This document shows, piece after piece, positions 6,273-13,530 of a DNA stretch of 36,385 nucleotides (position 1 is its first letter; the number at the start of each line of letters is the position of its first letter). A model generated the notes under the pieces. It ran no database searches. It saw nothing but the letters and a program-made list of their open reading frames with translations, and was not told where the DNA came from. Source of the stretch: a virus; IMG/VR virus record IMGVR_UViG_3300047300_000373, positions 1 to 36,385 of that record; one strand, written 5' to 3'. A program made the position numbers and the translations under genes.

Positions 6273-6505
6273 TGGCACAAGTTAAACCCACTGGTATTCT
6301 AAACCACAGCAGTCGTTCCGCAGAACGCAGTGATCATTATCACAACAAAATCATTGGCCAACCTAAGCCGTTTAACAACAGTGGGTTGCCTACAGTCAAA
6401 GCAAGAGATCCAAAAGCCCGTGAACGAATTAAAACTGATCGTGAACAGCAAAAAATGCAATCGACACGCCCTGGCCTGACTGCACAGCGTGGACTAGGTG
6501 GTTAA
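6272..6505 (+). CDS. Hypothetical basic protein with HSSxSAxRSxHYH motif
   Basis: 77 residues, ATG overlapping the previous stop (TAATG at 6270-6274). The protein is basic and probably disordered. Residues about 12-28 (H-S-S-R-S-A-E-R-S-D-H-Y-H-N-K-I-I) are closely matched in the product of the gene at 6539, so the two share a short peptide module. No known domain recognised. Its place in a run of small basic genes before the packaging genes suggests a minor virion or DNA-associated role, which is unproven. Confidence 0.7.
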   Translation: MAQVKPTGILNHSSRSAERSDHYHNKIIGQPKPFNNSGLPTVKARDPKARERIKTDREQQKMQSTRPGLTAQRGLGG

Positions 6506-6511
6506 AAGCCT

Positions 6512-6525
6512 GCTAAATAAAAGAA
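6512..6525 (+). promoter_or_regulatory. T4-type late promoter-like motif
   Basis: GCTAAATAAAAGAA: TAAATA at 6514-6519, predicted start A6525. A leader of 14 bases with AAGGA at 6529-6533 precedes the ATG at 6539, so here a normal ribosome-binding site is kept. Confidence 0.55.
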
Positions 6526-6538
6526 TACAAGGACCATT

Positions 6539-6814
6539 ATGCCACTGATTAAAAGCAAGTCGAAAGGTGCTTTTGCACACAATGTAAAAGCCGAGATAGC
6601 CGCAGGCAAGCCTCCAAAACAGGCCGTTGCCATTGCGTATGAAACCAAACGATCAGCAGGTGGCCGTGATCCTGAATCTCATTCTAGCCATAGTGCCAAG
6701 CGTAGCAAACACTATCATGAAAAGGTAGTTGCCACCAAGGTATATCGTGGTCCAACAATGATGACACAAGCCCGTAGTCAAAAACTACAGAACAACGAGG
6801 ATTGGACAGAGTGA
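6539..6814 (+). CDS. Conserved short phage protein (MPLIKSKSK type)
   Basis: 91 residues, ATG at 6539 with AAGGA upstream. The beginning M-P-L-I-K-S-K-S-K followed by N-V-K-A-E-I-A-A-G-K-P-P-K-Q-A-V-A-I-A-Y is a pattern I have seen in many tailed-phage genomes near head genes; its function is unknown. Residues about 45-61 (H-S-S-H-S-A-K-R-S-K-H-Y-H-E-K-V-V) repeat the motif of the gene at 6272. The last bases GTGA overlap the start of the next small gene. Confidence 0.78.
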   Translation: MPLIKSKSKGAFAHNVKAEIAAGKPPKQAVAIAYETKRSAGGRDPESHSSHSAKRSKHYHEKVVATKVYRGPTMMTQARSQKLQNNEDWTE

Positions 6815-6975
6815 GAACAAGTAAGAATTCAATTGCCCCAGAGAAAGGCGTTTATCGACTAAACCCAACTCGAATGGTAATGAAAGCAGGTTCGGCTCAG
6901 GCACGCCGTGCAGTAACAAGTAATGTGCCAGGATTTAAAAAGATTAAGCCACCAAAGGCTATTAAAGGAAAATAA
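6811..6975 (+). CDS. Small basic protein with GTG start, 54 aa
   Basis: A short open frame fills the gap between two genes. GTG at 6811 overlaps the preceding stop (GTGA), and TAA at 6973-6975 ends one base before the next ATG. The product is strongly basic, with R-L-N-P-T-R-M-V-M-K-A-G near residue 19 and a Lys/Pro-rich end (K-K-I-K-P-P-K-A-I-K-G-K). The tight fit on both sides, with translational coupling, and the composition like its neighbours support it as a real gene. Function unknown. Confidence 0.65.
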   Translation: MRTSKNSIAPEKGVYRLNPTRMVMKAGSAQARRAVTSNVPGFKKIKPPKAIKGK

Positions 6976-6976
6976 A

Positions 6977-7279
6977 ATGAAAAATAAAGCATTAGATGCT
7001 AACTTAGATTTTGACGGTATGGCCGGTGATGGTGTTAATCGTTCTGGAAACAGATACGCTGGTAACCAAAGCGGTTTAACTGCCAAAGAAAATTATGGTC
7101 GCGGTCCTGTAAAAGGCAACGCCAGTGACTCAGGTAATGAGCGTGGCATTGGTCCAAGCGTAACAAAAGACAAGCAAAAGCAAACTATTGCTACTGCCAG
7201 TCAAGGTGGTAAGATCAATGGTGGTGCCACAGTAAAGTCATTTGCTGGTAGCCCTGACAAAATTAATGTAGGGAAGTAA
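6977..7279 (+). CDS. Gly/Asn/Lys-rich low-complexity protein
   Basis: 100 residues from ATG 6977, preceded by AAAGGA at 6964-6969; an in-frame GTG at 6923 is inside the previous gene and less likely. The protein is rich in Gly, Asn, Ser and Lys, with no hydrophobic core, and ends S-P-D-K-I-N-V-G-K. It looks disordered. Seen in a row of small basic genes that precede the packaging genes, it may be a minor virion or DNA-binding protein, but no family was recognised. Confidence 0.68.
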   Translation: MKNKALDANLDFDGMAGDGVNRSGNRYAGNQSGLTAKENYGRGPVKGNASDSGNERGIGPSVTKDKQKQTIATASQGGKINGGATVKSFAGSPDKINVGK

Positions 7280-7281
7280 TC

Positions 7282-7581
7282 ATGGCCGCATTTATCGCAG
7301 AATTTGACATGGTTAATGTGCATTCTAGCACAACACTAAGCAATGTGGCTATTCCAACTTCAGGTCCTGCTACTGTATTAGTAACTAATACTGGTAGCAA
7401 TGGTGTTATCGTTGGTTTAACACAAGGTGGTGCTCCAACTGGTAATGTTGTGATCCCCGGTGGTTGGCCAATGGTTCTACAATGTCCTAATCCAGAACGC
7501 ACTCCAGGCACAGTTTATGTTTGGGTAACTGCATTGGCAGGCACTCCAGAAGTTTATGTAAGTTCAGGATTTGAAGTTTAA
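7282..7581 (+). CDS. Small beta-rich protein, possible decoration or fibre-associated protein
   Basis: 99 residues, ATG at 7282 after AGGGAAG. Composition is Thr/Val/Gly/Pro-rich with alternating hydrophobic residues (A-T-V-L-V-T-N-T-G, then V-V-I-P-G-G-W-P-M-V-L, then V-Y-V-W-V-T-A-L-A-G-T-P). This suggests a compact beta-sandwich or jelly-roll of the kind used as capsid decoration or tail accessory proteins. There is no signal peptide. It is the only clearly globular product among its small disordered neighbours. Assignment as a virion protein is inference. Confidence 0.7.
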   Translation: MAAFIAEFDMVNVHSSTTLSNVAIPTSGPATVLVTNTGSNGVIVGLTQGGAPTGNVVIPGGWPMVLQCPNPERTPGTVYVWVTALAGTPEVYVSSGFEV

Positions 7582-7592
7582 AGGAAAACGAA

Positions 7593-7898
7593 ATGAAAAA
7601 TGATCCACGCTTCAGTCAAGAAGTTAAAATCGCTAAAGACAAGGCCGCAAGTTGGTCATGCACTAATCTACACCATGTAGATAATGTAAACCAAGCACAA
7701 GGTCCACGCACTGGTAATCACGAAAGCCAAGGCAAACGCAATGAGTTCAAGGCCGAAAAAGCCAGCCGTGCTCCATTGGCCAAGGTTATTCAAGATGCTT
7801 ATGCCAAACGCCAACATGAGTATCAAGATTTTGAATACACCAATGGTGGTAGCATCATGGACACGGTTAACGAAGGTCCTCGTCGCAAGCGTAAATAA
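7593..7898 (+). CDS. Hypothetical basic hydrophilic protein
   Basis: 101 residues, ATG at 7593 after AAAGGAAAACGAA. Highly hydrophilic, rich in Lys, Arg, Gln and Asn, ending in E-G-P-R-R-K-R-K. No domain recognised. Its final codons and stop contain a GTAAATA late promoter core (7892-7897), so the end of this gene carries the promoter for the structured leader and the packaging genes. Confidence 0.68.
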   Translation: MKNDPRFSQEVKIAKDKAASWSCTNLHHVDNVNQAQGPRTGNHESQGKRNEFKAEKASRAPLAKVIQDAYAKRQHEYQDFEYTNGGSIMDTVNEGPRRKRK

Positions 7899-7903
7899 TA
7901 TTA
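7890..7903 (+). promoter_or_regulatory. T4-type late promoter-like motif before the structured leader
   Basis: TAAATA at 7892-7897 overlapping the stop codon, followed by five bases and A7903 as predicted start. It is placed at the upstream edge of the only 200-base gene-free stretch in this part of the genome. Confidence 0.5.
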
Positions 7904-8101
7904 TCTAATGCTTGTGTCAAAAGTATAGATAAACGGTTAAGGAGTTGTCCGTAAACAACTCCAACCAATTACCATAAGTATTCTTGTCCGGTGAGTTAAC
8001 AGCACAGACAAGGATGCAATTTGTAGGTTTTTGCTGTTTCTCTACAAACATAGTAAACAGCCCAATTGTCCACTGGACACTTATTTGAAAAGGAAAATGA
8101 A
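7903..8101 (+). promoter_or_regulatory. Structured leader RNA with H-type pseudoknot
   Basis: The 199 bases before the ATG at 8102 contain a chain of strong complementary segments. Hairpin 1: GGTT (7935-7938) plus GGAGTTGT (7941-7948) pair with ACAACTCC (7955-7962) plus AACC (7963-7966), with a two-base bulge. Hairpin 2: CTTGTC and GTG (7983-7988, 7991-7993) pair with CAC and GACAAG (8003-8005, 8007-8012). Pseudoknot: TTTGTAG (8020-8026) pairs with CTACAAA (8042-8048), and GCTGTTT in its loop (8033-8039) pairs with AAACAGC (8055-8061). A palindrome TGTCCA-C-TGGACA (8067-8079) follows, then AAAAGGA (8088-8094). The hairpin 2 loop (AACAGC, 7998-8003) can compete for the same GCTGTT. A regulatory leader, a processed small RNA or a packaging site are all possible. 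Confidence 0.7.
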
Positions 8102-8902
8102 ATGAATAAGAAAACACAAAACAAATCACCATGGGATGACTCAATTGACACAGAAGAAACTGTTGAGGCCGCGCCCGAAGTAACTAAAGAAACCACTAAG
8201 CCAGTTAAGGCCGCTAGAAAGACCGAAATGGAACCTATCATGGAACCAATGTTCGACTTGGAAGGCTTGATGACCGACTTCCCAACAGCCAAAGAACTAG
8301 AACAGTTTGTATATGATCGCACTGGCATTGTATTAAACTTGAAAGGCCGCTCTAACAAGTTCAAGTATCAGACTGCTATGGATGTGTTGAATGGCGCTGA
8401 ACCAGATCCAAGTCTAATTGGCAATGAAAACCCTTACCTAAGCAAAGCAGACCTAGTGCCTGTGGATCCATTGAAAACTGAATTCCCTCGTGACCCTAGC
8501 ATTGCAAACTTTGGTCCCGAAGTTAACATCTTTGACACCAACTTATTCCCGCACCCAGATCCAGAACTAAAAGCACAAAGTCAGAACTGTCAGGTAACAT
8601 TCCGCAAGTATGCCAATGGCGCTATTACCTACGAGATCCTGGGTCCTATCACCCAACGAGCAGTTGGTGAGCGTATCAACAAATATGGTCAGCGTGTGCC
8701 AGAAAAGTTTGTGTGGGTTGATCCACGCACAGGCGAACAAGTTATTGTTCGCGGCGATGGTTCATTAACTCCAATGGGCACCAAGATTCGTGCCTTCATG
8801 CGCCGTCAGCGTATGAATAACTCAAACATGTGGGATGTGTGGGTTGACCGTGACTTCATTGTTAAAGATGAATTGATCAGCGATAACCCATGGGCAGTCT
8901 AA
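8102..8902 (+). CDS. Conserved packaging-region protein, 266 aa
   Basis: ATG at 8102 follows AAAAGGAAAATGA; a TTG at 8066 in the same frame falls in a stem of the leader and is rejected as start. The N-terminal 45 residues are acidic and Lys-rich, probably disordered. The rest is globular with R-K-Y-A-N-G-A-I-T-Y-E-I-L-G-P near residue 160 and a basic stretch (R-A-F-M-R-R-Q-R-M-N-N) near 235. I do not recognise the family. Its position directly before the presumed small and large terminase genes, on the transcript with the structured leader, suggests a packaging or head function. Confidence 0.72.
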   Translation: MNKKTQNKSPWDDSIDTEETVEAAPEVTKETTKPVKAARKTEMEPIMEPMFDLEGLMTDFPTAKELEQFVYDRTGIVLNLKGRSNKFKYQTAMDVLNGAEPDPSLIGNENPYLSKADLVPVDPLKTEFPRDPSIANFGPEVNIFDTNLFPHPDPELKAQSQNCQVTFRKYANGAITYEILGPITQRAVGERINKYGQRVPEKFVWVDPRTGEQVIVRGDGSLTPMGTKIRAFMRRQRMNNSNMWDVWVDRDFIVKDELISDNPWAV

Positions 8903-8903
8903 C

Positions 8904-9173
8904 ATGGATCGACAAAAGTTAGCACAAGAACAACTTGCTGACACTAGGATACTTCAAAAAGTAAACGCAGTTCATCGTAGTGCTTTTACTGAGAAGTATC
9001 CAGGACAGGTCGAGCATTGTCTTCGTTTAACAATGGAACGCTTGCAAGCCGGTCTTGACAAGCGTGATGCAGTGGACATTGCTAATCCTGAGACATGGAA
9101 GATGTCCAGCGTAGAAATACAAGAACTTGCACACACAGCATATTTGTTAAATGAAATCCGAAAGGGTTTCTAA
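8904..9173 (+). CDS. Small helical protein preceding TerL (small terminase candidate)
   Basis: 89 residues, ATG one base after the previous stop and stop directly followed by the ATG of the terminase large subunit. The protein looks wholly alpha-helical (Q-E-Q-L-A-D-T-R-I-L-Q, then H-C-L-R-L-T-M-E-R-L-Q-A-G-L). Small terminase subunits are usually helical and lie directly upstream of TerL, so this is a candidate; the GRPKG-containing product at 5928 is the rival. No recognisable helix-turn-helix. Confidence 0.65.
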   Translation: MDRQKLAQEQLADTRILQKVNAVHRSAFTEKYPGQVEHCLRLTMERLQAGLDKRDAVDIANPETWKMSSVEIQELAHTAYLLNEIRKGF

Positions 9174-10802
9174 ATGATTGACTCAGCACTACTAATGCGT
9201 AGGGCATTACGCTATGTTTGTGAACAGCATGGCTTGGATCCCAACAATCTAGCACACATGCCATTTGACGCAAAGACCAAGTTGCAGGACTTGGTTATTG
9301 CATTGGCAGACGACATGAAGTATAATCAGATAAAATACTTCAGACCTTTTGATCATCAATTACGATTCTTCGCTACTGGAGAATTTGAACGCCGCGGCAT
9401 CCTGGCTGCTAACCGTATTGGTAAAACTGTTTCAACTTGCTTTGAAACTGCTTGTCATTTAACTGGACGCTATCCAGCGTGGTGGCCCAAGGATGGCAAA
9501 CGATTCAATAAGCCCGTTACAGTTATGTGTGCTGGTGAAGGTTGGCAACAGGTTGCTATGGTTCTACAAAATGAATTATTGGGAACTCAGGACATCAAGA
9601 TCACCGAACAAGTTGGCACTGGCATGATTCCGCGTGACTCCATTGTGTTTGAAACAATGCGTAATGATGGCGCTAACTGTATGGGTGTTGAGATCAAGCA
9701 TAAGAGTGGTGCAAACAGTTATTTGGTATTTGCCAACTACACACAAGAAGTTCGACAAATGCAGGGTTTCAAATTAAACATTGCTGTGTTTGATGAACAA
9801 CCACCTGATGACTTCTTTAGTGAAATTGTTACGCGAACTGCAACCACACAAGGTCAAGTGTTGTGTTCGTTCACGCCACTAAAAGGTCTTAACGGACTTG
9901 TGTCAAAGTTCTGGCATCGTGAAGAAGGCTATGAACACATTCGTGTGTCATGGGATGATGTGCCCGAATATGATCCATGGCACGAACCATTCTTATTACA
10001 GTCAACTAGACAACAGTTGGAGCGAGACTACTTGCCACATGAGCGTGATGCTCGTCGTAATGGTGTTCCAGTTATGGGTAAGGGTGCTGTGTTCCAATTG
10101 CGTAGTTGGCCCACATATAAGAATGGCGATTACGATTTCCGCAACACAGCAGGACTTGAACGCATCATTGCACTTGACTTGGGCTTGGTTAATGACAAGA
10201 CTGTTATTAGTCTTATGTATTGGCACCCAGAAGATCAAGAAGCGTGGTTGCATACACAAATTGTAGTCAAGGGCACTGAAGAAGCCAACCCAATGAACTA
10301 TATTAATCACTTAATGCGTCCTGAAGTATTTGGCACTCCTATTGTGTTGCCCCCGGACGCAAACACACAAGGTCGCTATACCATGAGCAGTCAGAGTATT
10401 CGTGAACTATTCGAACAGTATGGACTCAATGTGCATCCAGATTCTATTACCAATCCCCCTGACGACCAGGGACGACGAACGAACCACAAATCCTTTGGTA
10501 TTAACATTATGCGACAAATGCTGGAATTAGGCACATTGCATGTAAATGAGAACTGTGTGGAATTCTTACGCGAAGCACAAAACTATTATGCCGATGAAAA
10601 AGGCCGCTTTAGTGACCCCGATGACTGTATTGATAGTGCTCGCTATGCACTAATAGGTTGTTTACAAGGCATTTGTGCCCGCTGGGATGGTCGTAGCCCT
10701 AAACAAAAGTTCCGTGATGCCCGTAATCAATATCGCCAGGTTGATGATTCCGCTAAACCTGAATGGAAGCGAACATGGAGCCCAAGTGGCGGATTAGTTT
10801 GA
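9174..10802 (+). CDS. terL: Terminase large subunit (ATPase and nuclease)
   Basis: 542 residues, the DNA-packaging motor. The ATPase domain shows a Walker A-type loop A-A-N-R-I-G-K-T at 78-85, Walker B I-A-V-F-D-E at 203-208 with catalytic Glu208, and a coupling motif S-F-T-P at 232-235. The nuclease domain shows A-L-D-L-G-L at 333-338 (Asp335), L-P-P-D-A-N at 392-397 (Asp395) and D-D-C-I-D-S-A-R-Y-A at 483-492, the usual three-acid RNase H-like set. Length is normal. ATG at 9174 abuts the preceding stop. It cuts and translocates DNA into the portal encoded next. Confidence 0.95.
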   Translation: MIDSALLMRRALRYVCEQHGLDPNNLAHMPFDAKTKLQDLVIALADDMKYNQIKYFRPFDHQLRFFATGEFERRGILAANRIGKTVSTCFETACHLTGRYPAWWPKDGKRFNKPVTVMCAGEGWQQVAMVLQNELLGTQDIKITEQVGTGMIPRDSIVFETMRNDGANCMGVEIKHKSGANSYLVFANYTQEVRQMQGFKLNIAVFDEQPPDDFFSEIVTRTATTQGQVLCSFTPLKGLNGLVSKFWHREEGYEHIRVSWDDVPEYDPWHEPFLLQSTRQQLERDYLPHERDARRNGVPVMGKGAVFQLRSWPTYKNGDYDFRNTAGLERIIALDLGLVNDKTVISLMYWHPEDQEAWLHTQIVVKGTEEANPMNYINHLMRPEVFGTPIVLPPDANTQGRYTMSSQSIRELFEQYGLNVHPDSITNPPDDQGRRTNHKSFGINIMRQMLELGTLHVNENCVEFLREAQNYYADEKGRFSDPDDCIDSARYALIGCLQGICARWDGRSPKQKFRDARNQYRQVDDSAKPEWKRTWSPSGGLV

Positions 10803-10803
10803 T

Positions 10804-10817
10804 ACTAAATAACAATA
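10804..10817 (+). promoter_or_regulatory. T4-type late promoter-like motif before the portal gene
   Basis: ACTAAATAACAATA: TAAATA at 10806-10811, predicted start A10817, ATG at 10840. The leader has only a weak GGGAA ribosome-binding site. Confidence 0.55.
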
Positions 10818-10839
10818 TAACTATTGGGAACCCATCTTT

Positions 10840-13119
10840 ATGTTAGATTTGAAAAATGTTGTGGTCAGCAACTTAAACAACTTAACTGGCACAATGGCCC
10901 GTTTCGTAAAAATGAAAAGTTTGCTGGACGCAAAGTGTGCCGCGAACTTGCGTTTGCTAGCCACTAAGAATAACCTAAACAGAGCAAGTGACTATCACTA
11001 TCTAGTATTGCCTGTTGCACAAAGCACAGACCCTGTAAACGGTCTAGACTATATCCATCCCGTTGTAAAACCAGTTGTTGATTATTCCACTGCTGTTATC
11101 ACAAAAGGTCTTGCCCCAAATGGCGAAATCAATTTTGAGTTTGTGCCGGACAATGAAGCAGATGCCGCTGCCGCAAGACAAGCAACTAACATGGTTCACA
11201 AACTGTTGAATGCCAATAATGATCCGCACTTTATCCTACAACACTGGGTAATGGATGCTTGCTTGCACAAGAACGGTGAAATGATGGTAAGCCCAATGCG
11301 TGAAAGTTTTGTGCGTTATGTAACCACACAAGGCACGCTAGATCAACTAGCCGCATTTGAACAACAAGCCCGTGACGCCGGCCTAACACCATTACGCCAG
11401 AAGCGCCGTAAGGTAAAAGTTGAACTTGAACAGGTAATGAAAGAAACACAAGAGTATGTGAACTCACTTCCTGATCAACAACGCGAAGCAACACTACAAC
11501 ATCACATTGACATGGCTCAAGCAGGCATGGGTGGTGATTTTGAATCCGCTGGCGAAGATGTGCCTAATGTTGAGTTGCGTGATGCCGAAGATGAAATTAA
11601 CGCCAGTATTAGTCGTAACACAATCTATGAAGCCAAATATAAATTAACTGGCTATTCTGTTAATGTTAAATTCCGTCCAATTGGTCAGCACTATTGGATG
11701 TGTGACCCAACAGTAATTGAAATTCAAGAACAACCATTCTGCGGCTACTACAAGCCAATGAGCATTCAGGAAGCAACAGAAATTTATCCTGACATTGATC
11801 TTGAACAATTTAAAGTTTATGCAGAATATTCAAATGTTGGTGCGTATCAGGCTGGTAGTTTGTTAAACAACTTAGCACTTCATGCCCGTGACTCTGTCCC
11901 TATCAATGGACTTCCAGCCCAGGGCTATGCGGCCCAAGAACCAGAAGCAAGACAAGTTACCGTGCTTACCGTTTATAATCGTTATGATATTGACGGTGAT
12001 GGGGAATTAGAACTAATTGAATTGATCTATTCTGGTCAGTATGTTATCTCTGCTCGTGAAGTAGAATTTATCCCAGTTGCTAACATGTGTCCAAAGCCAT
12101 TGGCACAAAACTTCTATGGTATGAGTATTGCTGAGTCAGTTATTCCAATGCAGGAATATGCCACTAGCGGACACCGTGCTGAAATCCAATTAGGTTTGCT
12201 AACTGCAACACCTCGTATTGGTGCTAAACCAGACCGCCTTGATTTTGAACAGTTACAAGATAACGAAGCCGCTATCTTTATTTTGGATAGTAAGTTTGAT
12301 CCAGCAAAGGACATCTATCCTATTCCAGCGCCAGCAGGTAACTTACAGTTTATTGATGTGGCATTGAATCGTCTACAGCAAGACACAATGAGCATGGTTG
12401 GTATGACTACACCTGCCGACACATTCAATCCAGAAGTTATGAGTCCTGGTAATTCAGGCGCTAAACTGCAATTGGCAATGGGTCCAAATCAAATTATTCA
12501 AGACAACACAATTAAGAACTGTGCCGAAGGCTTGAAAGATGCTATTTGGTTGATTTGGCGCACCCTAGTGCAATATGGTGATGATTATGGTGTGCGTAAA
12601 CTAGCACAAGAGTTCCACCCACAAGGCAAAGCCGAATTCATGGACTACGAAAACTTTGATGACATGAACTTCTGTGATCGCAAGACAATTCACATAGAGT
12701 TGGGCCTAGGTATGCGTAGTGAAGAAAACGCAATCCAGCGTAACCAAATTATCAAACAAGCACAAACTGGCTTGTATCAGGAAGTTGCCGCAATGGTAGC
12801 ACAAGGCACTCTGACTCCAGCAGTATTTGGTAAGATTAAAAAGCCATATGCTGATACACTTTATACCTTAGGTGTTAAGGACTGTGATGCTTATTTGCCT
12901 AGCGACGAAGAAGTCATGGAAATGATCAAGCAAGCAGAAGCCGCACAAAAGAACAAACAACCTAGCCCAGATGATCAGAAGAAGATTGCTGATGCTAAGT
13001 TGGCAAGTGCAAAAGCCGATGAAATCAATGCTGAAGTTGCTGGTAACACAGCAAGCAAGCAATTGGAAGGTTATGCTTTGTTGCACGATCATAAAGCCCG
13101 TGCTTATGGTGATGCATAA
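10840..13119 (+). CDS. Portal protein
   Basis: 759 residues directly after TerL, the expected size and place of a podovirus-type portal. The N-terminal part has D-Y-I-H-P-V-V-K-P-V-V-D-Y (about 67-79). The middle has repeated beta/helix regions and an aspartate-rich loop (Y-D-I-D-G-D-G-E-L-E-L). The last 90 residues are a long charged helix rich in Ala, Lys and Glu, as in portal barrel or crown regions. It should form the dodecameric ring at the capsid vertex through which DNA passes. The identification rests on gene order, size and overall pattern; no single catalytic motif exists for this family. Confidence 0.85.
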   Translation: MLDLKNVVVSNLNNLTGTMARFVKMKSLLDAKCAANLRLLATKNNLNRASDYHYLVLPVAQSTDPVNGLDYIHPVVKPVVDYSTAVITKGLAPNGEINFEFVPDNEADAAAARQATNMVHKLLNANNDPHFILQHWVMDACLHKNGEMMVSPMRESFVRYVTTQGTLDQLAAFEQQARDAGLTPLRQKRRKVKVELEQVMKETQEYVNSLPDQQREATLQHHIDMAQAGMGGDFESAGEDVPNVELRDAEDEINASISRNTIYEAKYKLTGYSVNVKFRPIGQHYWMCDPTVIEIQEQPFCGYYKPMSIQEATEIYPDIDLEQFKVYAEYSNVGAYQAGSLLNNLALHARDSVPINGLPAQGYAAQEPEARQVTVLTVYNRYDIDGDGELELIELIYSGQYVISAREVEFIPVANMCPKPLAQNFYGMSIAESVIPMQEYATSGHRAEIQLGLLTATPRIGAKPDRLDFEQLQDNEAAIFILDSKFDPAKDIYPIPAPAGNLQFIDVALNRLQQDTMSMVGMTTPADTFNPEVMSPGNSGAKLQLAMGPNQIIQDNTIKNCAEGLKDAIWLIWRTLVQYGDDYGVRKLAQEFHPQGKAEFMDYENFDDMNFCDRKTIHIELGLGMRSEENAIQRNQIIKQAQTGLYQEVAAMVAQGTLTPAVFGKIKKPYADTLYTLGVKDCDAYLPSDEEVMEMIKQAEAAQKNKQPSPDDQKKIADAKLASAKADEINAEVAGNTASKQLEGYALLHDHKARAYGDA

Positions 13120-13128
13120 ATAAACTTA
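13115..13128 (+). promoter_or_regulatory. T4-type late promoter-like motif overlapping the portal stop
   Basis: CATAAATAAACTTA: TAAATA at 13117-13122 begins on the portal TAA; predicted start A13128, ATG at 13144 with TTGGAATTGAA upstream. It would boost head-assembly genes. Confidence 0.55.
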
Positions 13129-13143
13129 TAAATTGGAATTGAA

Positions 13144-13503
13144 ATGTTGTTTAACGAAGATATTGTAGAGGCTTTCTCTAACCGCTTGGTAAGTTTAACG
13201 GACTTAAAGAAAATGAGTCCCAGCCAACTAGATAGAGTTAAAGCCCTTGGAACTGCCGCAGAGAATTTACTGAAGAACAAAGACTTTGTGTTATTTGTTC
13301 GTCAATTTCAGTTAGAAAGTGTTGATGCTCTAACTGAATTGAAAAGTCACTCTGTTGATGACAATGCACAGCGTATTGCTGTAAGTAATCAACTAGGTGG
13401 TATAGACAACTTTATAGGCTTGTTAAAGCGTCAAGTCTATTTAAAGAATCGTGTTGTTGAGAATCAGTCTCAGCAACAAAACGCTGAACAGGTAACCCCG
13501 TAA
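13144..13503 (+). CDS. Hypothetical helical protein between portal and scaffold
   Basis: 119 residues, ATG at 13144. Predicted largely helical (L-K-K-M-S-P-S-Q-L-D-R-V-K-A-L-G, then F-V-L-F-V-R-Q-F-Q-L-E-S-V), ending in a Gln-rich tail. No known domain. Being encoded between portal and scaffold, and behind its own late promoter, it may be a head-assembly or minor capsid factor; this is a context inference. Confidence 0.7.
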   Translation: MLFNEDIVEAFSNRLVSLTDLKKMSPSQLDRVKALGTAAENLLKNKDFVLFVRQFQLESVDALTELKSHSVDDNAQRIAVSNQLGGIDNFIGLLKRQVYLKNRVVENQSQQQNAEQVTP

Positions 13504-13530
13504 GGGCCCTGTATATTATTAGGAGAAAAC

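Noticed and set aside
8066-8101. TTG start for the 266-aa packaging-region gene
   Set aside because: It lies next to the palindrome of the structured leader without a ribosome-binding site; ATG 8102 has a strong AAAAGGA site.
9898-10266. 122-codon plus-strand frame inside the terminase gene
   Set aside because: It overlaps the conserved terminase frame fully, has an irregular composition and no start signal.
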